Assembly: GCF_001667185.1 (NCBI RefSeq)
Contig: NZ_LZIC01000074.1
Span: 1 to 64,000, forward strand
Direction: 5' to 3'
DNA length: 64,000 bases
Origin: Mycobacterium sp. 852002-50816_SCH5313054-b
GTDB taxonomy: Bacteria; Actinomycetota; Actinomycetes; Mycobacteriales; Mycobacteriaceae
How positions within the stretch are numbered: the stretch's first letter is position 1; every line of letters starts with the position of its first letter. Position numbers and translations under genes: made by a program. The notes beneath the pieces are model-generated. The model was not told the origin of the DNA. It searched no databases and was given only the letters and a program-made list of their open reading frames with translations. This document shows, in pieces, positions 8,575 through 19,527 of the stretch.

Positions 8575-9404
8575 TGCCGCCACCCCATCCCGCCCGCCTC
8601 GCGGGCCTGGTGGTAGCGGTCGGAGTCGAAGAACTCGAAAACCCAGTTGTCGCCCTGGATTTCGAGGTGCGGCTGCACCGTGACGATCTGGCGCTCGACG
8701 GCCAGCACGTCGGCGACGGTGCGTCCGGCCAGGGAGTCCAGCTGTGTCCAGGTCGGCGGCAGTAGGAAGCACCGGCCGGCCGCGAAGTCGTCGATGGCGG
8801 CCTGCGGCGTCGTCCAGCCGGCGCGGTCGGACTCGGTGTTGTGCCCGTCGGCCCGCTGCCCCTCCGGCAGGGCACCCACAAAGAAATAGGTGTCATAGCG
8901 GCGGGTGCGCTCGGCCTCCGGGGTGACCCAGTTGGCCCACGGCCGCAGCAGGTCGGAGCGCAGTTCCAGGTTTTCGCGGCGCAGGAAATCCGCGAACGAC
9001 AGCGTCCCGTCGGCCAGCGCGCGGCGGGCGTCGGCGTACACCGAGGCATCGCCGACGATGCCGTCCGGGTCGCCGGCCGGCCCGGCGAAGAGCACCCCCG
9101 ATTCCTCGAAGGTCTCGCGGGCGGCGGCGCAGACCAGCGCCTCGGCCAGGTCGGGTTCGATGCCGAACCGCTGCGCCCACCACTGCGGCGGCGGCCCGGC
9201 CCACGCGATGTCGGCGTTGCGGTCCCGGTCGTCGACGCCGCCTCCGGGAAACACCATCGTCCCGGCCGCGAACTCCATCCGGGCGTGCCGGCGCATCAGG
9301 AACACCGCTAACCCGGTTTCTGTGCCCTCCGGCTCAGCGCGGATGAGCATCACGGTCGCGGCCGGCCGGGGCACCAGGGGCGGCGGGTCCTGCGGTGCGG
9401 TCAT
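8571..9404 (-). CDS. Nudix hydrolase, NUDT7/19-like (Rv3040c homologue)
   Basis: A 277-residue Nudix-fold protein. The N-terminal half reads [28 protein letters not shown]. The core REXXEEXG element comes about 40 residues later as [12 protein letters not shown], so the Nudix box is split by a long insertion. This arrangement is typical of NUDT19/NUDT7-type enzymes, which often cleave CoA or acyl-CoA. With an enoyl-CoA hydratase next door, an acyl-CoA substrate is plausible. The ATG at 9404 overlaps the stop of the ABC ATPase gene (ATGA), and its own stop overlaps the echA17 start. Confidence 0.85.
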   Translation of the reverse strand: MTAPQDPPPLVPRPAATVMLIRAEPEGTETGLAVFLMRRHARMEFAAGTMVFPGGGVDDRDRNADIAWAGPPPQWWAQRFGIEPDLAEALVCAAARETFEESGVLFAGPAGDPDGIVGDASVYADARRALADGTLSFADFLRRENLELRSDLLRPWANWVTPEAERTRRYDTYFFVGALPEGQRADGHNTESDRAGWTTPQAAIDDFAAGRCFLLPPTWTQLDSLAGRTVADVLAVERQIVTVQPHLEIQGDNWVFEFFDSDRYHQAREAGGMGWRH

Positions 9405-10243
9405 AGTGGCCTCCGGTGGGCTGCGCGGGTGCGGACGCGGCGGGCGAAATACCGCCCGTCGGCAACGTCGAGGGCGATGGACTGGCCGAACGCGGCCGAC
9501 AGGTTCTCGGCGGTCAGCACGTCGGGCAGCAGGCCGGCGGCGACCACCGTGGCCTCCGACAGCAGCATGCAGTGGCTGAAGCCGGGCGGAACCTCCTCCA
9601 CGTGGTGCGTGACCAGCACCAGCGCGGGCGCGTCGGGGTCGGCCGCCAGGTCGGCCAGCCGGGCCACCAACTCCTCGCGGCCGCCCAGGTCCAGGCCGGC
9701 CGCGGGTTCGTCGAGCAGCAGCAGTTCGGGGTCGGTCATCAACGCGCGGGCGATCAGCACCCGCTTGCGCTCCCCCTCCGACAGCGTGCCGTAGGTGCGG
9801 TCCGCGAGGTGTTCGGCGCCAAGGCTTTCCAGCATGTCGACCGCCCGTTGGTAGTCGAGGTCCTCGTAGCTCTCCCGCCACCGACCGAGCACCGCGTAGC
9901 CCGCCGACACCACGAGGTCGCGCACCAGCTCGTCGGTGGGGATCCGCTGCGCCAGGGCCGAGGAACTCAGCCCGATCCGCGACCGCAACTCGGAAACGTC
10001 GACCCGGCCCAGCCGCTCGCCGAGGACGAACGCCACGCCCGACGACGGGTGCTCACTGGCCGCGGCGATGCGCAGCAACGACGTCTTGCCGGCGCCGTTG
10101 GGCCCGATGATCACCCAGCGTTCGTCGAGTTCCACCGCCCAATCCAGCGGCCCGACCAGGACGCGTCCGCCGCGCTGCAGCGACACGTTCCTGAAGTCGA
10201 TCAGCAGATCGGGGTCGGCTGCCTCGCTTCCGTTTTCGGGCAC
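9401..10243 (-). CDS. ABC transporter ATP-binding protein (Rv3041c homologue)
   Basis: A 280-residue stand-alone ABC ATPase. Walker A is GPNGAGKTS near residue 48, the signature is a variant LSEGERKR near residue 154, Walker B is LLLLDEPAAG, the D-loop is LDLGG, and the switch His is in LVTHHVEE. The degenerate signature is usual for this subfamily, which resembles YheS/PhnK-like or molybdate-type cytosolic ATPases. No permease gene is adjacent, so the partner and substrate are unknown. It is the first gene of the overlapping run with the Nudix protein and EchA17. Confidence 0.88.
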   Translation of the reverse strand: MPENGSEAADPDLLIDFRNVSLQRGGRVLVGPLDWAVELDERWVIIGPNGAGKTSLLRIAAASEHPSSGVAFVLGERLGRVDVSELRSRIGLSSSALAQRIPTDELVRDLVVSAGYAVLGRWRESYEDLDYQRAVDMLESLGAEHLADRTYGTLSEGERKRVLIARALMTDPELLLLDEPAAGLDLGGREELVARLADLAADPDAPALVLVTHHVEEVPPGFSHCMLLSEATVVAAGLLPDVLTAENLSAAFGQSIALDVADGRYFARRVRTRAAHRRPL

Positions 10244-10272
10244 CCGACCATCGTGCCGTACCGGGATCGCCG

Positions 10273-11523
<1,251 letters not shown>

Positions 11524-13284
11524 CTACTGGTCAGCAGTGGAGCGATCCGGTTCGGTCCGTGGCCCGAACCCCTTCGGCGACTCGAGCGCCGTGGCGTGCC
11601 GCCCGACGTGCGCCTCGGCGCGCAGCCGCTCCACCATGTGCGGGTAGTGCAACTCGAAAGCCGGTCGCTCCGAACGGATCCGGGGCAGCTCGGTGAAGTT
11701 GTGCCGCGGCGGCGGGCAGCTGGTCGCCCACTCCAGCGAGTTGCCGTAGCCCCACGGGTCGTCGACGGTCACCACCTCGCCGTAGCGCCAGCTCTTGAAG
11801 ACGTTCCACACGAACGGGAACATCGACGCGCCGAGGATGAAGGCGCCGATCGTCGAGACGATGTTCAGGCCCTGGAACCCGTCGGTGGGCAGGTAGTCGG
11901 CGTAGCGGCGCGGCATGCCCTCGTCGCCCAGCCAGTGCTGCACCAGGAACGTGGTGTGGAAGCCGATGAACGTCAGCCAGAAGTGCAGCTTGCCCAGCCG
12001 CTCGTCCAGCAGCCGCCCGGTCATCTTCGGGAACCAGAAGTAGATCCCGGCGAACGTGGAGAACACGATGGTGCCGAACAGCACGTAGTGGAAGTGCGCG
12101 ACGACGAAATAGGTGTCGGTCACATGGAAGTCCAGCGGCGGGCTGGCCAGCAGCACGCCGGTCAGGCCGCCCAGCAGGAAGGTGACCATGAAGCCGACCG
12201 AGAACAGCATCGGCGTCTCAAACGTCAGCTGGCCCTTCCACATCGTGCCGATCCAGTTGAAGAATTTGATCCCGGTCGGCACCGCGATCAGATACGTCAT
12301 GAACGAAAAGAACGGCAGCAGAACGGCTCCGGTGGCGAACATGTGGTGCGCCCAGACCGCGACCGACAACGCGGCGATCGACAGCGTCGCATACACCAGC
12401 GTGGTGTAACCGAAGACCGGCTTGCGGGCGAACACCGGGAAGATTTCGGTGACGATCCCGAAGAACGGCAGCGCGATGATGTAGACCTCGGGGTGGCCGA
12501 AGAACCAGAACAGGTGCTGCCACAACAGGACTCCGCCGTTGGCCGCGTCGTAGACGTGCGCCCCCAGGTGCCGGTCGGCGGCCAGGCCGAACAGCGCCGC
12601 GGTGAGCAACGGGAACGCGATCAGCACCAGGATCGACGTCACCAGGATGTTCCAGGTGAAGATCGGCATCCGGAACATCGTCATGCCGGGCGCGCGCATG
12701 CAGACCACCGTGGTGATCATGTTGACGGCACCCAGGATGGTGCCCAGACCGGCGACGATCAGGCCCATGATCCACAGGTCCCCGCCCGGGCCGGGCGAGT
12801 GAATGGCGTCGGTCAGCGGGGTGTAGGCGGTCCAGCCGAAGTCGGCGGCCCCGCCCGGGGTGATGAACCCGGCCGCCCCCATCATGGCGCCGAACAAGAA
12901 CAGCCAGAAGGAAAACGCGTTCAGCCGCGGGAAGGCGACGTCGGGCGCGCCGATCTGCAGCGGCAGCACCAGGTTGGCGAAGCCGAACACGATCGGGGTG
13001 GCATAGAACAGCAGCATGATCGTGCCGTGCATGGTGAACAGCTGGTTGAACTGTTCATTCGACAGGAACTGCAGTCCCGGCGCCGCCAGCTCGGTGCGCA
13101 TCAGCAGCGCCAGCAGCCCACCCAGGAAGAAGAAGATGAAGCAGGCGACGCAGTACATGATGCCGATCATCTTGTGATCGGTCGTGGTGATCAGCTTGTA
13201 GACAAGGTTCCCTTTGGGACCGGTCCGGGCCGGGTACGGACGGACGGCCTCGAGTTCTCCCAGCGGGGGGGCTTCGGCTGTCAA
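11524..13284 (-). CDS. ctaD: Cytochrome c oxidase subunit I (aa3-type)
   Basis: The catalytic haem-copper subunit of the mycobacterial aa3 oxidase, 586 residues with 12 transmembrane helices. Key elements are visible: the low-spin haem His in [24 protein letters not shown] with the His-Tyr pair, the CuB histidines in VWAHHMF, the K-channel segment [11 protein letters not shown], and the haem ligands in [12 protein letters not shown] chose TTG at 13284 rather than the upstream ATG at 13296, because GGAGGAG ends about five bases before the TTG and the resulting N-terminus, (M)[12 protein letters not shown], matches mycobacterial CtaD. The extreme C-terminus ([18 protein letters not shown]) is variable. 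Confidence 0.96.
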   Translation of the reverse strand: MTAEAPPLGELEAVRPYPARTGPKGNLVYKLITTTDHKMIGIMYCVACFIFFFLGGLLALLMRTELAAPGLQFLSNEQFNQLFTMHGTIMLLFYATPIVFGFANLVLPLQIGAPDVAFPRLNAFSFWLFLFGAMMGAAGFITPGGAADFGWTAYTPLTDAIHSPGPGGDLWIMGLIVAGLGTILGAVNMITTVVCMRAPGMTMFRMPIFTWNILVTSILVLIAFPLLTAALFGLAADRHLGAHVYDAANGGVLLWQHLFWFFGHPEVYIIALPFFGIVTEIFPVFARKPVFGYTTLVYATLSIAALSVAVWAHHMFATGAVLLPFFSFMTYLIAVPTGIKFFNWIGTMWKGQLTFETPMLFSVGFMVTFLLGGLTGVLLASPPLDFHVTDTYFVVAHFHYVLFGTIVFSTFAGIYFWFPKMTGRLLDERLGKLHFWLTFIGFHTTFLVQHWLGDEGMPRRYADYLPTDGFQGLNIVSTIGAFILGASMFPFVWNVFKSWRYGEVVTVDDPWGYGNSLEWATSCPPPRHNFTELPRIRSERPAFELHYPHMVERLRAEAHVGRHATALESPKGFGPRTEPDRSTADQ

Positions 13285-13415
13285 CAGCTCCTCCAAACAT
13301 CGTCGGACAGGGCCCGAACCCAGTATTGACTTCGAATCTTAGCCCCCGAGGAACTCGCCGTCAGGGGCAGTCCTACAAACTGTCGTAAATGGCTGCGAAG
13401 TCGCCGAATGTTAGC

Positions 13416-14510
13416 GTGAAACGCGTGCTGGGGAGGCGATCGATCATGGCGGCGGCCGCTCTGGCGGCGCTCGTCGCGGCGTGCGCCGGATGCGGTTCGG
13501 GGGGCTCCAAGGCGTCCTCCCGGTCGCTGGTCACGCCCACCACCCAGATCGCGGGCGCCGGCGTGCTGGGCAACGATCGCCGGCCCGACGAGTCGTGCGC
13601 GCACGATGCCGCCGCGGCCGATCCCGGGCCGCCGACACGCCAGGCCCGCAACGCGGCGGGCGTCACCCCCGACACGGTCGCGGTTCCCGCCGAACCGCGG
13701 CGCATCGTGGTGCTCTCCGGGGACCAGCTCGACGCCCTGTGCGCGCTCGGCCTGCAATCGCGGGTGGTCGCCGCCGCGTTGCCGGACGGCGCCTCGAGCC
13801 AGCCCGCCTACCTGGGCAGCGCGGTGCACGGCCTGCCCGGCGTCGGCACCCGCAGCACCCCCGACCTCGGCGGCATCGCGGCCGCGCACCCCGACCTGAT
13901 CCTGGGGTCGCAGGGGTTGACCCCCAAGCTGTACCCGCAGCTCGCGGCGATCGCCCCCACGGTGTTCACGGCGGCGCCCGGCGCGGCCTGGCAGGACAAC
14001 GTGCGCGGCGTGGGGGCGGCGACCGCGCGCACCACCGCGACCGACGCGCTGATCAACGGCTTCACCCAGCGGGCTACCCAGATCGGCGGCAGCCACGACG
14101 CGTCCCACTTCCAGGCGTCGATCGTGCAGCTGACCACCGGCGCCATCCGGGTCTACGGGGCCAGCAACTTCCCGGCGAGCGTGCTCGGCGCCGTCGGGGT
14201 GGACCGCCCGGCCGCCCAGCGGTTCACCGACAAGCCCTACATCGAGATTCCCGCCACCGACGCCGATCTCGCCAAGAACCCGGATCTCTCGGCCGCCGAC
14301 GCCGACGTGGTCTACGTGTCGTGCGCCACCCCGGCCGCCGCCGATCGCGCCGCCGCCGTGCTGGACAGCAACCCGTGGCGCAGGATGGCCGCCAATCGCG
14401 ACAATCGGGTGTACGTCGTCAACGACGAGGTGTGGCAAACCGGCGAGGGCCTGATCGCGGCCCGCGGCATCGTCGACGACCTGCGCCTGGTCAACGCCCC
14501 GATAAACTAG
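13416..14510 (+). CDS. fecB: FecB-type iron-siderophore substrate-binding lipoprotein
   Basis: A 364-residue periplasmic-binding lipoprotein of the TroA/FecB superfamily. A positively charged n-region (KRVLGRRS) and hydrophobic core lead to a lipobox AACAGC. The binding domain has [17 protein letters not shown], then ALPDGASSQ and [30 protein letters not shown] segments typical of class III binding proteins. M. tuberculosis FecB is linked to iron acquisition and to intrinsic antibiotic resistance. GTG at 13416 gives the best signal peptide; an ATG at 13389 is in frame but adds residues before the n-region. It is divergent from ctaD. Confidence 0.9.
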   Translation: MKRVLGRRSIMAAAALAALVAACAGCGSGGSKASSRSLVTPTTQIAGAGVLGNDRRPDESCAHDAAAADPGPPTRQARNAAGVTPDTVAVPAEPRRIVVLSGDQLDALCALGLQSRVVAAALPDGASSQPAYLGSAVHGLPGVGTRSTPDLGGIAAAHPDLILGSQGLTPKLYPQLAAIAPTVFTAAPGAAWQDNVRGVGAATARTTATDALINGFTQRATQIGGSHDASHFQASIVQLTTGAIRVYGASNFPASVLGAVGVDRPAAQRFTDKPYIEIPATDADLAKNPDLSAADADVVYVSCATPAAADRAAAVLDSNPWRRMAANRDNRVYVVNDEVWQTGEGLIAARGIVDDLRLVNAPIN

Positions 14511-14519
14511 CCGCCCGAG

Positions 14520-14543
14520 CGGGCCACCAGGCCAAGTGGCCCG
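14520..14543 (+). terminator. Hairpin after fecB
   Basis: CGGGCCAC (14520-14527) pairs perfectly with GTGGCCCG (14536-14543) across an eight-base loop, ten bases after the fecB stop. There is no U-tract. Mycobacterial terminators often lack one, so intrinsic termination is plausible but not certain. Confidence 0.5.
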
Positions 14544-14599
14544 AGAACATTACCTTAGCTAAACTTCTTGAGGACGCTTCGAATCAAAGAGGGATATTC

Positions 14600-15640
14600 A
14601 TGAGCACAGTTTCGGCGTACGCCGCCACCTCGCCGACGGCACCGCTGACCAAGACCACCATCGACCGTCGCGACCCCGGCCCGCGCGACGTCGCGATCGA
14701 CATCAAGTTCGCCGGGATCTGCCACTCCGACATCCACACCGCCAGAGGCGAATGGGGAACACCGAATTACCCCGTGGTCGTGGGCCACGAGATCGCCGGC
14801 GTCGTGTCCGCCGTCGGCGCCGAAGTCACCAAGTACAAGGTGGGCGACCACGTCGGCGTGGGCTGCATGGTCAACTCCTGCGGCGAATGCAGCAGCTGCA
14901 AGGCCGGGCTCGAGCAGTACTGCAAGCCGGGCGCGACCTTCACCTACAACTCCACCGACAAGGACGGCACGCCGACGCAGGGCGGCTACAGCCAGGCGAT
15001 CGTCGTCGACGAGAACTTCGTCCTGCGCATCCCCGACTCCCTGCCGCTGGACAAGGCGGCGCCGCTGCTGTGCGCCGGCATCACGCTGTTCTCCCCGCTG
15101 CGGCACTGGAAGGCCGGCCCGGACACACGGCTGGCGATCATCGGCCTGGGCGGCCTGGGGCACATGGGCGTGAAGCTGGGCGCCGCGATGGGCGCGCCGG
15201 TCAGCGTGCTGTCGCAGTCGCTGAAGAAGATGGAGGACGGGCTGCGGCTGGGGGCCGGCAACTACTACGCGACGGCCGACCCGGACACCTTCAAGAAGCT
15301 GCGCGGCAGCTTCGACCTGATCCTCAACACCGTGTCGGCGAACCTGCCGCTCGACGACTACGTGGGCCTGCTCGACGTCGACGGCACCCTGGTCGAGCTG
15401 GGCATCCCCGAGCACCCCATGCAGGTGCACGCCTTCCCGCTGGCCCTGGCGCGGCGCAGCCTGTCGGGGTCCAACATCGGCGGGATCGCCGAGACGCAGG
15501 AGATGCTGGACTTCTGCGCGGAGCACGACGTGACGCCCGAGATCGAGCTCATCGAGCCCGACTACATCAACGAGGCCTACGAGCGGGTGCTCGCCAGCGA
15601 CGTGCGCTACCGCTTCGTGATCGATATCTCCAAGCTATGA
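14600..15640 (+). CDS. adhC: NADP-dependent zinc alcohol dehydrogenase AdhC
   Basis: A 346-residue medium-chain dehydrogenase of the cinnamyl-alcohol/YahK type, the same length as M. tuberculosis AdhC. Catalytic zinc ligands are in [15 protein letters not shown] (Cys near 38) and VVVGHEIAG (His near 60). The structural zinc cluster is C-x2-C-x2-C-x7-C in [16 protein letters not shown]. The cofactor site is [13 protein letters not shown] near residue 178. It likely reduces aldehydes to alcohols with NADPH. ATG at 14600 follows GAGGGAT. The 3' end overlaps the convergent DUF3349 gene by six bases. Confidence 0.93.
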   Translation: MSTVSAYAATSPTAPLTKTTIDRRDPGPRDVAIDIKFAGICHSDIHTARGEWGTPNYPVVVGHEIAGVVSAVGAEVTKYKVGDHVGVGCMVNSCGECSSCKAGLEQYCKPGATFTYNSTDKDGTPTQGGYSQAIVVDENFVLRIPDSLPLDKAAPLLCAGITLFSPLRHWKAGPDTRLAIIGLGGLGHMGVKLGAAMGAPVSVLSQSLKKMEDGLRLGAGNYYATADPDTFKKLRGSFDLILNTVSANLPLDDYVGLLDVDGTLVELGIPEHPMQVHAFPLALARRSLSGSNIGGIAETQEMLDFCAEHDVTPEIELIEPDYINEAYERVLASDVRYRFVIDISKL

Positions 15641-16048
15641 CGGGGTTTTCGACACGCCCTGGCTCGCAACCTCTTCGGCCGCCTCGGCGTGGTCGTCTCC
15701 CGGGCAGACTTCGCTGACGTCGATGCCGGCCAGCGGCCAACCGGCGGCGGCCAGGGTGGCGGCCACCCGGATGATGTCGTCCCGGCCGGGTTCGCGGTGG
15801 GTGGTCTCGGAGATGAACTTCTCGATCTCGTCGCGGTCGACCGTGCCGTCGCCCTCGGCCTTGTGCTTCGAGATGATGTTGTGCACCACTTCTTCGAGCT
15901 GATCCTGGGTCAGTGGTGTGCTCTTGAGCAGGGCGAACAACGCAACCTGGTCCGGCCCGGGGACGCCCTGCGGGTACCCGACGTCCAGCCAACGGATCAC
16001 TGACTTGAGAAACTTGGCGTGCTTGTGCGAAGCGTGGGTTGAAGTCAC
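15635..16048 (-). CDS. DUF3349 domain protein (Rv3046c homologue)
   Basis: A 137-residue cytoplasmic protein of the actinobacterial DUF3349 family. The recognisable core is [29 protein letters not shown] near residues 14-42, followed by [10 protein letters not shown] and a small all-helical domain with a [20 protein letters not shown] segment. A helical C-terminus ends the protein. Structures of relatives show a helical fold, but no activity is known. The start is probably GTG at 16048 (TSTHASHKH); a longer in-frame extension to 16099 exists but looks unlike the family. It corresponds in position to Rv3046c. Confidence 0.8.
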   Translation of the reverse strand: MTSTHASHKHAKFLKSVIRWLDVGYPQGVPGPDQVALFALLKSTPLTQDQLEEVVHNIISKHKAEGDGTVDRDEIEKFISETTHREPGRDDIIRVAATLAAAGWPLAGIDVSEVCPGDDHAEAAEEVASQGVSKTPS

Positions 16049-16133
16049 CTGATAAGTCTCACGTTGGCGGGCTCGCGGGGCGTCGCAGCGGACCCACAAT
16101 TCATGCGTCGTTCACGACCCGAACACCTCGGGC

Positions 16134-16199
16134 TTAGAAGTCCCAGTCCTCGTCCTCGGTGTTGACGGCCTTGCCGATGACACAGGACGAGCCGGAACG
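16134..16199 (-). pseudogene. Remnant of an nrdF 3' end (duplicate of nrdF2 C-terminus)
   Basis: Read on the minus strand this encodes [20 protein letters not shown] followed by TAA, the same ending as the intact NrdF2 at 17613. Bases 16134-16178 match 17613-17657 at 44 of 45 positions; similarity then decays through a gap and stops near 16199. No other nrdF sequence precedes it. It is therefore a terminal fragment only, lying 1.48 kb from the intact copy in direct orientation and bounding a lower-GC islet. Confidence 0.85.
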
Positions 16200-16440
16200 G
16201 CACGGAACGCTTCAGGCGACATCAGAGGCCGTCTGGCGGATCGGATCATGCCCGCTTGGACTGTTGCGATCTCAATGGAACTCGGCCAAAACGAGAGATG
16301 AACGGCTGGTTGAACTTTGGATTTGTCGATCAGGAACCCCGATCGTGGGGAAACACACGACGTAGTGGGAACTCGACGTGTTGCTTCGGGTGCCCCGTCT
16401 CGTTCCGAGGATGACGTGAGCCTTGAAAGTGGTGGAGAAA

Positions 16441-16755
16441 ATGACAAAGAAGATGTGTGAGTGCGTGCTCGGCGCCGTAATGGCCCTGATGGTGGCGCCC
16501 GCAGCCGTCGCAGGCGCCGACAACGACAACAAGGACGCAGAATTTACCAACTACCTGGCGTCGAACGGCATCCACCTTGGTACTGCGTCCCAGACTGGCA
16601 CTATGGGGCGCACGATGTGCCAGGATCTTGCTGCCGGGTACACCCAGGACGACGAGGTGGACCAACTGAAACTACGAATGGACCAGGCTCAGGCCAAGCT
16701 ATTCGTCCTGGCTGCCACCGCGGAATACTGCCCAGAGAAGCACAAAAAGTCCTAG
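16441..16755 (+). CDS. Secreted DUF732-type protein
   Basis: A 104-residue exported protein with a lysine-start signal peptide (MTKKMCECVLGAVMALM, cleavage probably after AVA near residue 24). The mature part has the DUF732 layout: DAEFTNYLASNGIHLG near the start, a Cys in RTMCQDLAAGYT, helical middle, and a second Cys in AEYCPEKH. The two cysteines probably form the family's disulfide. Mycobacteria carry many such paralogues of unknown function. GGAG at 16432-16435 favours ATG 16441 over the upstream TTG 16423. Codon usage is less GC-rich than in neighbours, in keeping with recent arrival. Confidence 0.8.
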   Translation: MTKKMCECVLGAVMALMVAPAAVAGADNDNKDAEFTNYLASNGIHLGTASQTGTMGRTMCQDLAAGYTQDDEVDQLKLRMDQAQAKLFVLAATAEYCPEKHKKS

Positions 16756-16874
16756 ATCCAGCCGGTTGGTTGAGCCGCCGGCGCATAGCCCGCTGTCACT
16801 CCGAGCCACTTGCTTGCAGGCTGACAACCTGGCCGCATTTCCTCAATCGCGGCCTCGATGTGCTCCACGGTCAT
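16752..16874 (-). CDS. Possible 40-residue small protein
   Basis: A short minus-strand reading frame, MTVEHIEAAIEEMRPG and onward to TGWI, with a helical acidic start and no match I recognise. Its stop shares a CTAG with the convergent DUF732 gene, a junction pattern repeated elsewhere in this window. No convincing ribosome site precedes it. It may instead be the degraded end of a longer gene, because the reading frame stays open upstream to about 17180. Confidence 0.25.
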   Translation of the reverse strand: MTVEHIEAAIEEMRPGCQPASKWLGVTAGYAPAAQPTGWI

Positions 16875-17013
16875 CCTGATATGACGGCCAGCCGTGCACC
16901 CAGCCAGCGACCCTGCCGGCGCGGATCGGGCGCCGCAGCCACAGGGCGGAAGCCTGATCCCGGGTGTACCGCACACCCGGCGACATTTGAGCATCACCCG
17001 ATCCCGCGCCCGC

Positions 17014-17505
17014 TTATCGGCTGTTCTCGTCGCGCAGGGCTTGCATCGCCAGGTTGTTGAGCAACTGCCGGCCGGCAGCGGTGCGTAACTGAGGCAGCAT
17101 CGCGGAGACGACACCGGCGGCGGTGAGCGCGAGGCGTACCAGACCGTCTGGCGCCGTGGCTGCGTCGCGGAGCACCTCATACTCGGCGCTGGGATCCCCC
17201 GAATGTTGTGCCATGGACATCCGGGCCACGAGCCGGTTGTCGCGGTCGAGACCGACCTCGTCGTCGGTAGCCGCCAAGGTCAGGGTTTCGCCGATTTCCG
17301 CGACTTCGTCCGGTTCGCAGAGCTGAGCCACCAATTGCCACAGGATCGACACGGTGGCGCGGATCAGCTGTGGCAGCCGGTCAGCCGGGATGACTTCGTC
17401 GTCGACGATGACGCGCATCCCCGCTTCGTCGCCGCGCTCGCCGTGCTGGATGAGCGCCAGTGCGCGACGGAAGTCTGCCGCACCCACACTGTCGTCACTG
17501 CTCAT
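17014..17505 (-). CDS. Hypothetical protein in the nrdF-flanked islet
   Basis: A 163-residue soluble, mostly helical protein with no cysteine-rich, membrane or signal segments. Notable parts are ADFRRALALIQHGERGD near the N-terminus, VIVDDEVIPADRLPQLIRATVSILWQL near residue 31, and an acidic middle (EPDEVAEIGETL). ATG 17505 has AGGA eight bases upstream; ATG 17514 is also in frame. I do not recognise the family. It lies inside the segment bounded by the two nrdF 3' ends and is transcribed in the same direction as nrdF2. Confidence 0.65.
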   Translation of the reverse strand: MSSDDSVGAADFRRALALIQHGERGDEAGMRVIVDDEVIPADRLPQLIRATVSILWQLVAQLCEPDEVAEIGETLTLAATDDEVGLDRDNRLVARMSMAQHSGDPSAEYEVLRDAATAPDGLVRLALTAAGVVSAMLPQLRTAAGRQLLNNLAMQALRDENSR

Positions 17506-17612
17506 TCCGCACATCCTGCCCGACCTGGACCTGGCCGCAGGACGGCTAAGTCAACAGCTTGCAGGAAACCAGTTTTCCCTGAGGGGCGGCCGCCCGAGAA
17601 GACAACCGCGGT

Positions 17613-18599
<987 letters not shown>

Positions 18600-18635
18600 T
18601 CACACGCCGTTTTGCCTGCGATATTCAGACTCCCG

Positions 18636-18684
18636 ACACTACCCCTGGGGTGCGACAAGGCGGCGGAACACAAGAAGTTGTGTT
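18636..18684 (-). promoter_or_regulatory. Two-box NrdR-like operator upstream of nrdF2
   Basis: Box 1 is acactacccctggggt (18636-18651). Box 2 is acacaagaagttgtgt (18668-18683), inside a perfect palindrome with seven-base arms at 18667-18684. The boxes begin 32 bases apart, the spacing NrdR needs to bind two sites on one face of DNA. The same pair, in the same orientation and spacing, precedes nrdH at 28312-28359. NrdR represses ribonucleotide reductase genes when dATP/ATP levels signal sufficiency. Confidence 0.7.
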
Positions 18685-18710
18685 TGCCGTGTCGCGGCCT
18701 GCCCGCTTCC

Positions 18711-18768
18711 CCGAGCGTGTACTCATGGCGAAAATCCGGCGAGAATTCCGCCCTCCGAACACGTTCGG
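18711..18768 (-). terminator. 58-bp stem-loop element after the TetR gene (copy A)
   Basis: The ends CCGAGCGTGT and ACACGTTCGG pair with one mismatch, enclosing a 38-base centre. It lies 26 bases beyond the stop of the TetR gene at 18794. A second 58-bp element with the same ends sits 17 bases beyond nrdE (25097-25154). From memory this resembles the TRIT-type terminator described in M. tuberculosis. Confidence 0.55.
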
Positions 18769-18793
18769 CGCGTCCGGTAGGGCCCCGGCCCCG

Positions 18794-19393
18794 TCAATCC
18801 AGTCCGGCCTTGCGCAACGTCTCGGTGAGGCCGTCTTCCAGCGCGCTCAGCGCCATGTCGGTCAGGCGACTCAGTTCGTCGGTGTCCTGCACACCCTTGG
18901 CCATCCACGTTTCCAGCGCGACGAACACCGCGGTGGCCATGCTGTGCGCCGCGATGTCGGCGATCATCTCGCCGTCGGCGGTGGGTGAGGATCGCCGCCG
19001 GATGAAGCGCTGGATCTCGGCGGCGAGCTGATCGCGGAGCCGCCGAATGTGGCCGGTGATGATGTCCTGGTCCAGATCGCGCGACCGGATGGTGGCGGCG
19101 TCGCGGACCATCGTGAAATCAAAGGGAAAGGCGTCCACGGCTTTTCGCACCGATTGGGTGATGGGCTCGCCGTGCGGGCGCAGCGCCAAGGCGCGGGCGA
19201 ACCATTCGAACCCGATGTCGTAGTCGGCGAAGAGCACCGCGTGCTTGGACAGGAAGTGCCGGTAAAAAGTCCGCTCGGTGACCCCGACGTCCGCGGCGAT
19301 GTCGGCGACGTTGGTCTCGTTCACGCCGTCCGCGACGAAGCGGCGCATCGCCGCCTGATGCAGCGCCTGACGCGTGCGCGCGGCGCGGCTCAT
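18794..19393 (-). CDS. TetR family regulator
   Basis: A 199-residue one-component repressor. The N-terminal HTH reads FVADGVNETNVADIAADVGVTERTFYRHF (about residues 17-45), and the C-terminal ligand domain is helical with HSMATAVFVALETWM near residue 155. The gene is divergent from a phytoene-desaturase-like FAD oxidoreductase. A perfect palindrome in the shared promoter (19471-19490) suggests it controls both. ATG at 19393 (MSRAARTRQ) places the HTH at the usual distance from the N-terminus; a start at 19459 would add 22 atypical residues. Confidence 0.85.
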   Translation of the reverse strand: MSRAARTRQALHQAAMRRFVADGVNETNVADIAADVGVTERTFYRHFLSKHAVLFADYDIGFEWFARALALRPHGEPITQSVRKAVDAFPFDFTMVRDAATIRSRDLDQDIITGHIRRLRDQLAAEIQRFIRRRSSPTADGEMIADIAAHSMATAVFVALETWMAKGVQDTDELSRLTDMALSALEDGLTETLRKAGLD

Positions 19394-19470
19394 CTCGAGC
19401 ACGCGACCACACCGGCCACGAGGGGACGTTTCACGGGCTCCAGAATGCCCGAATGTCACTATTGACGCAA

Positions 19471-19490
19471 CAATGTCAGTTATGACATTG
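19471..19490. promoter_or_regulatory. TetR operator between 18794-gene and FAD oxidoreductase
   Basis: CAATGTCA and TGACATTG form perfect eight-base arms around GTTA. A weaker relative, AATGTCACTATTGAC, begins at 19452, so two dimers could bind. The site lies 37 bases before the oxidoreductase start and 77 bases before the divergent TetR start. Confidence 0.65.
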
Positions 19491-19527
19491 TGCGGGTCAG
19501 GCCGGGGATCACACCGAAGGAGTCGCC

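Noticed and set aside
14550..14568. Possible IdeR iron box before adhC (TTACCTTAGCTAAACTTCT)
   Set aside because: Only about 11 of 19 positions fit the consensus and the inner symmetry is poor, although fecB upstream made the idea attractive.
16201..16440. Coding potential between the nrdF fragment and the DUF732 gene
   Set aside because: Open frames there are short, lack ribosome sites and share no sequence with nrdF beyond 16199. I see no gene in this stretch.
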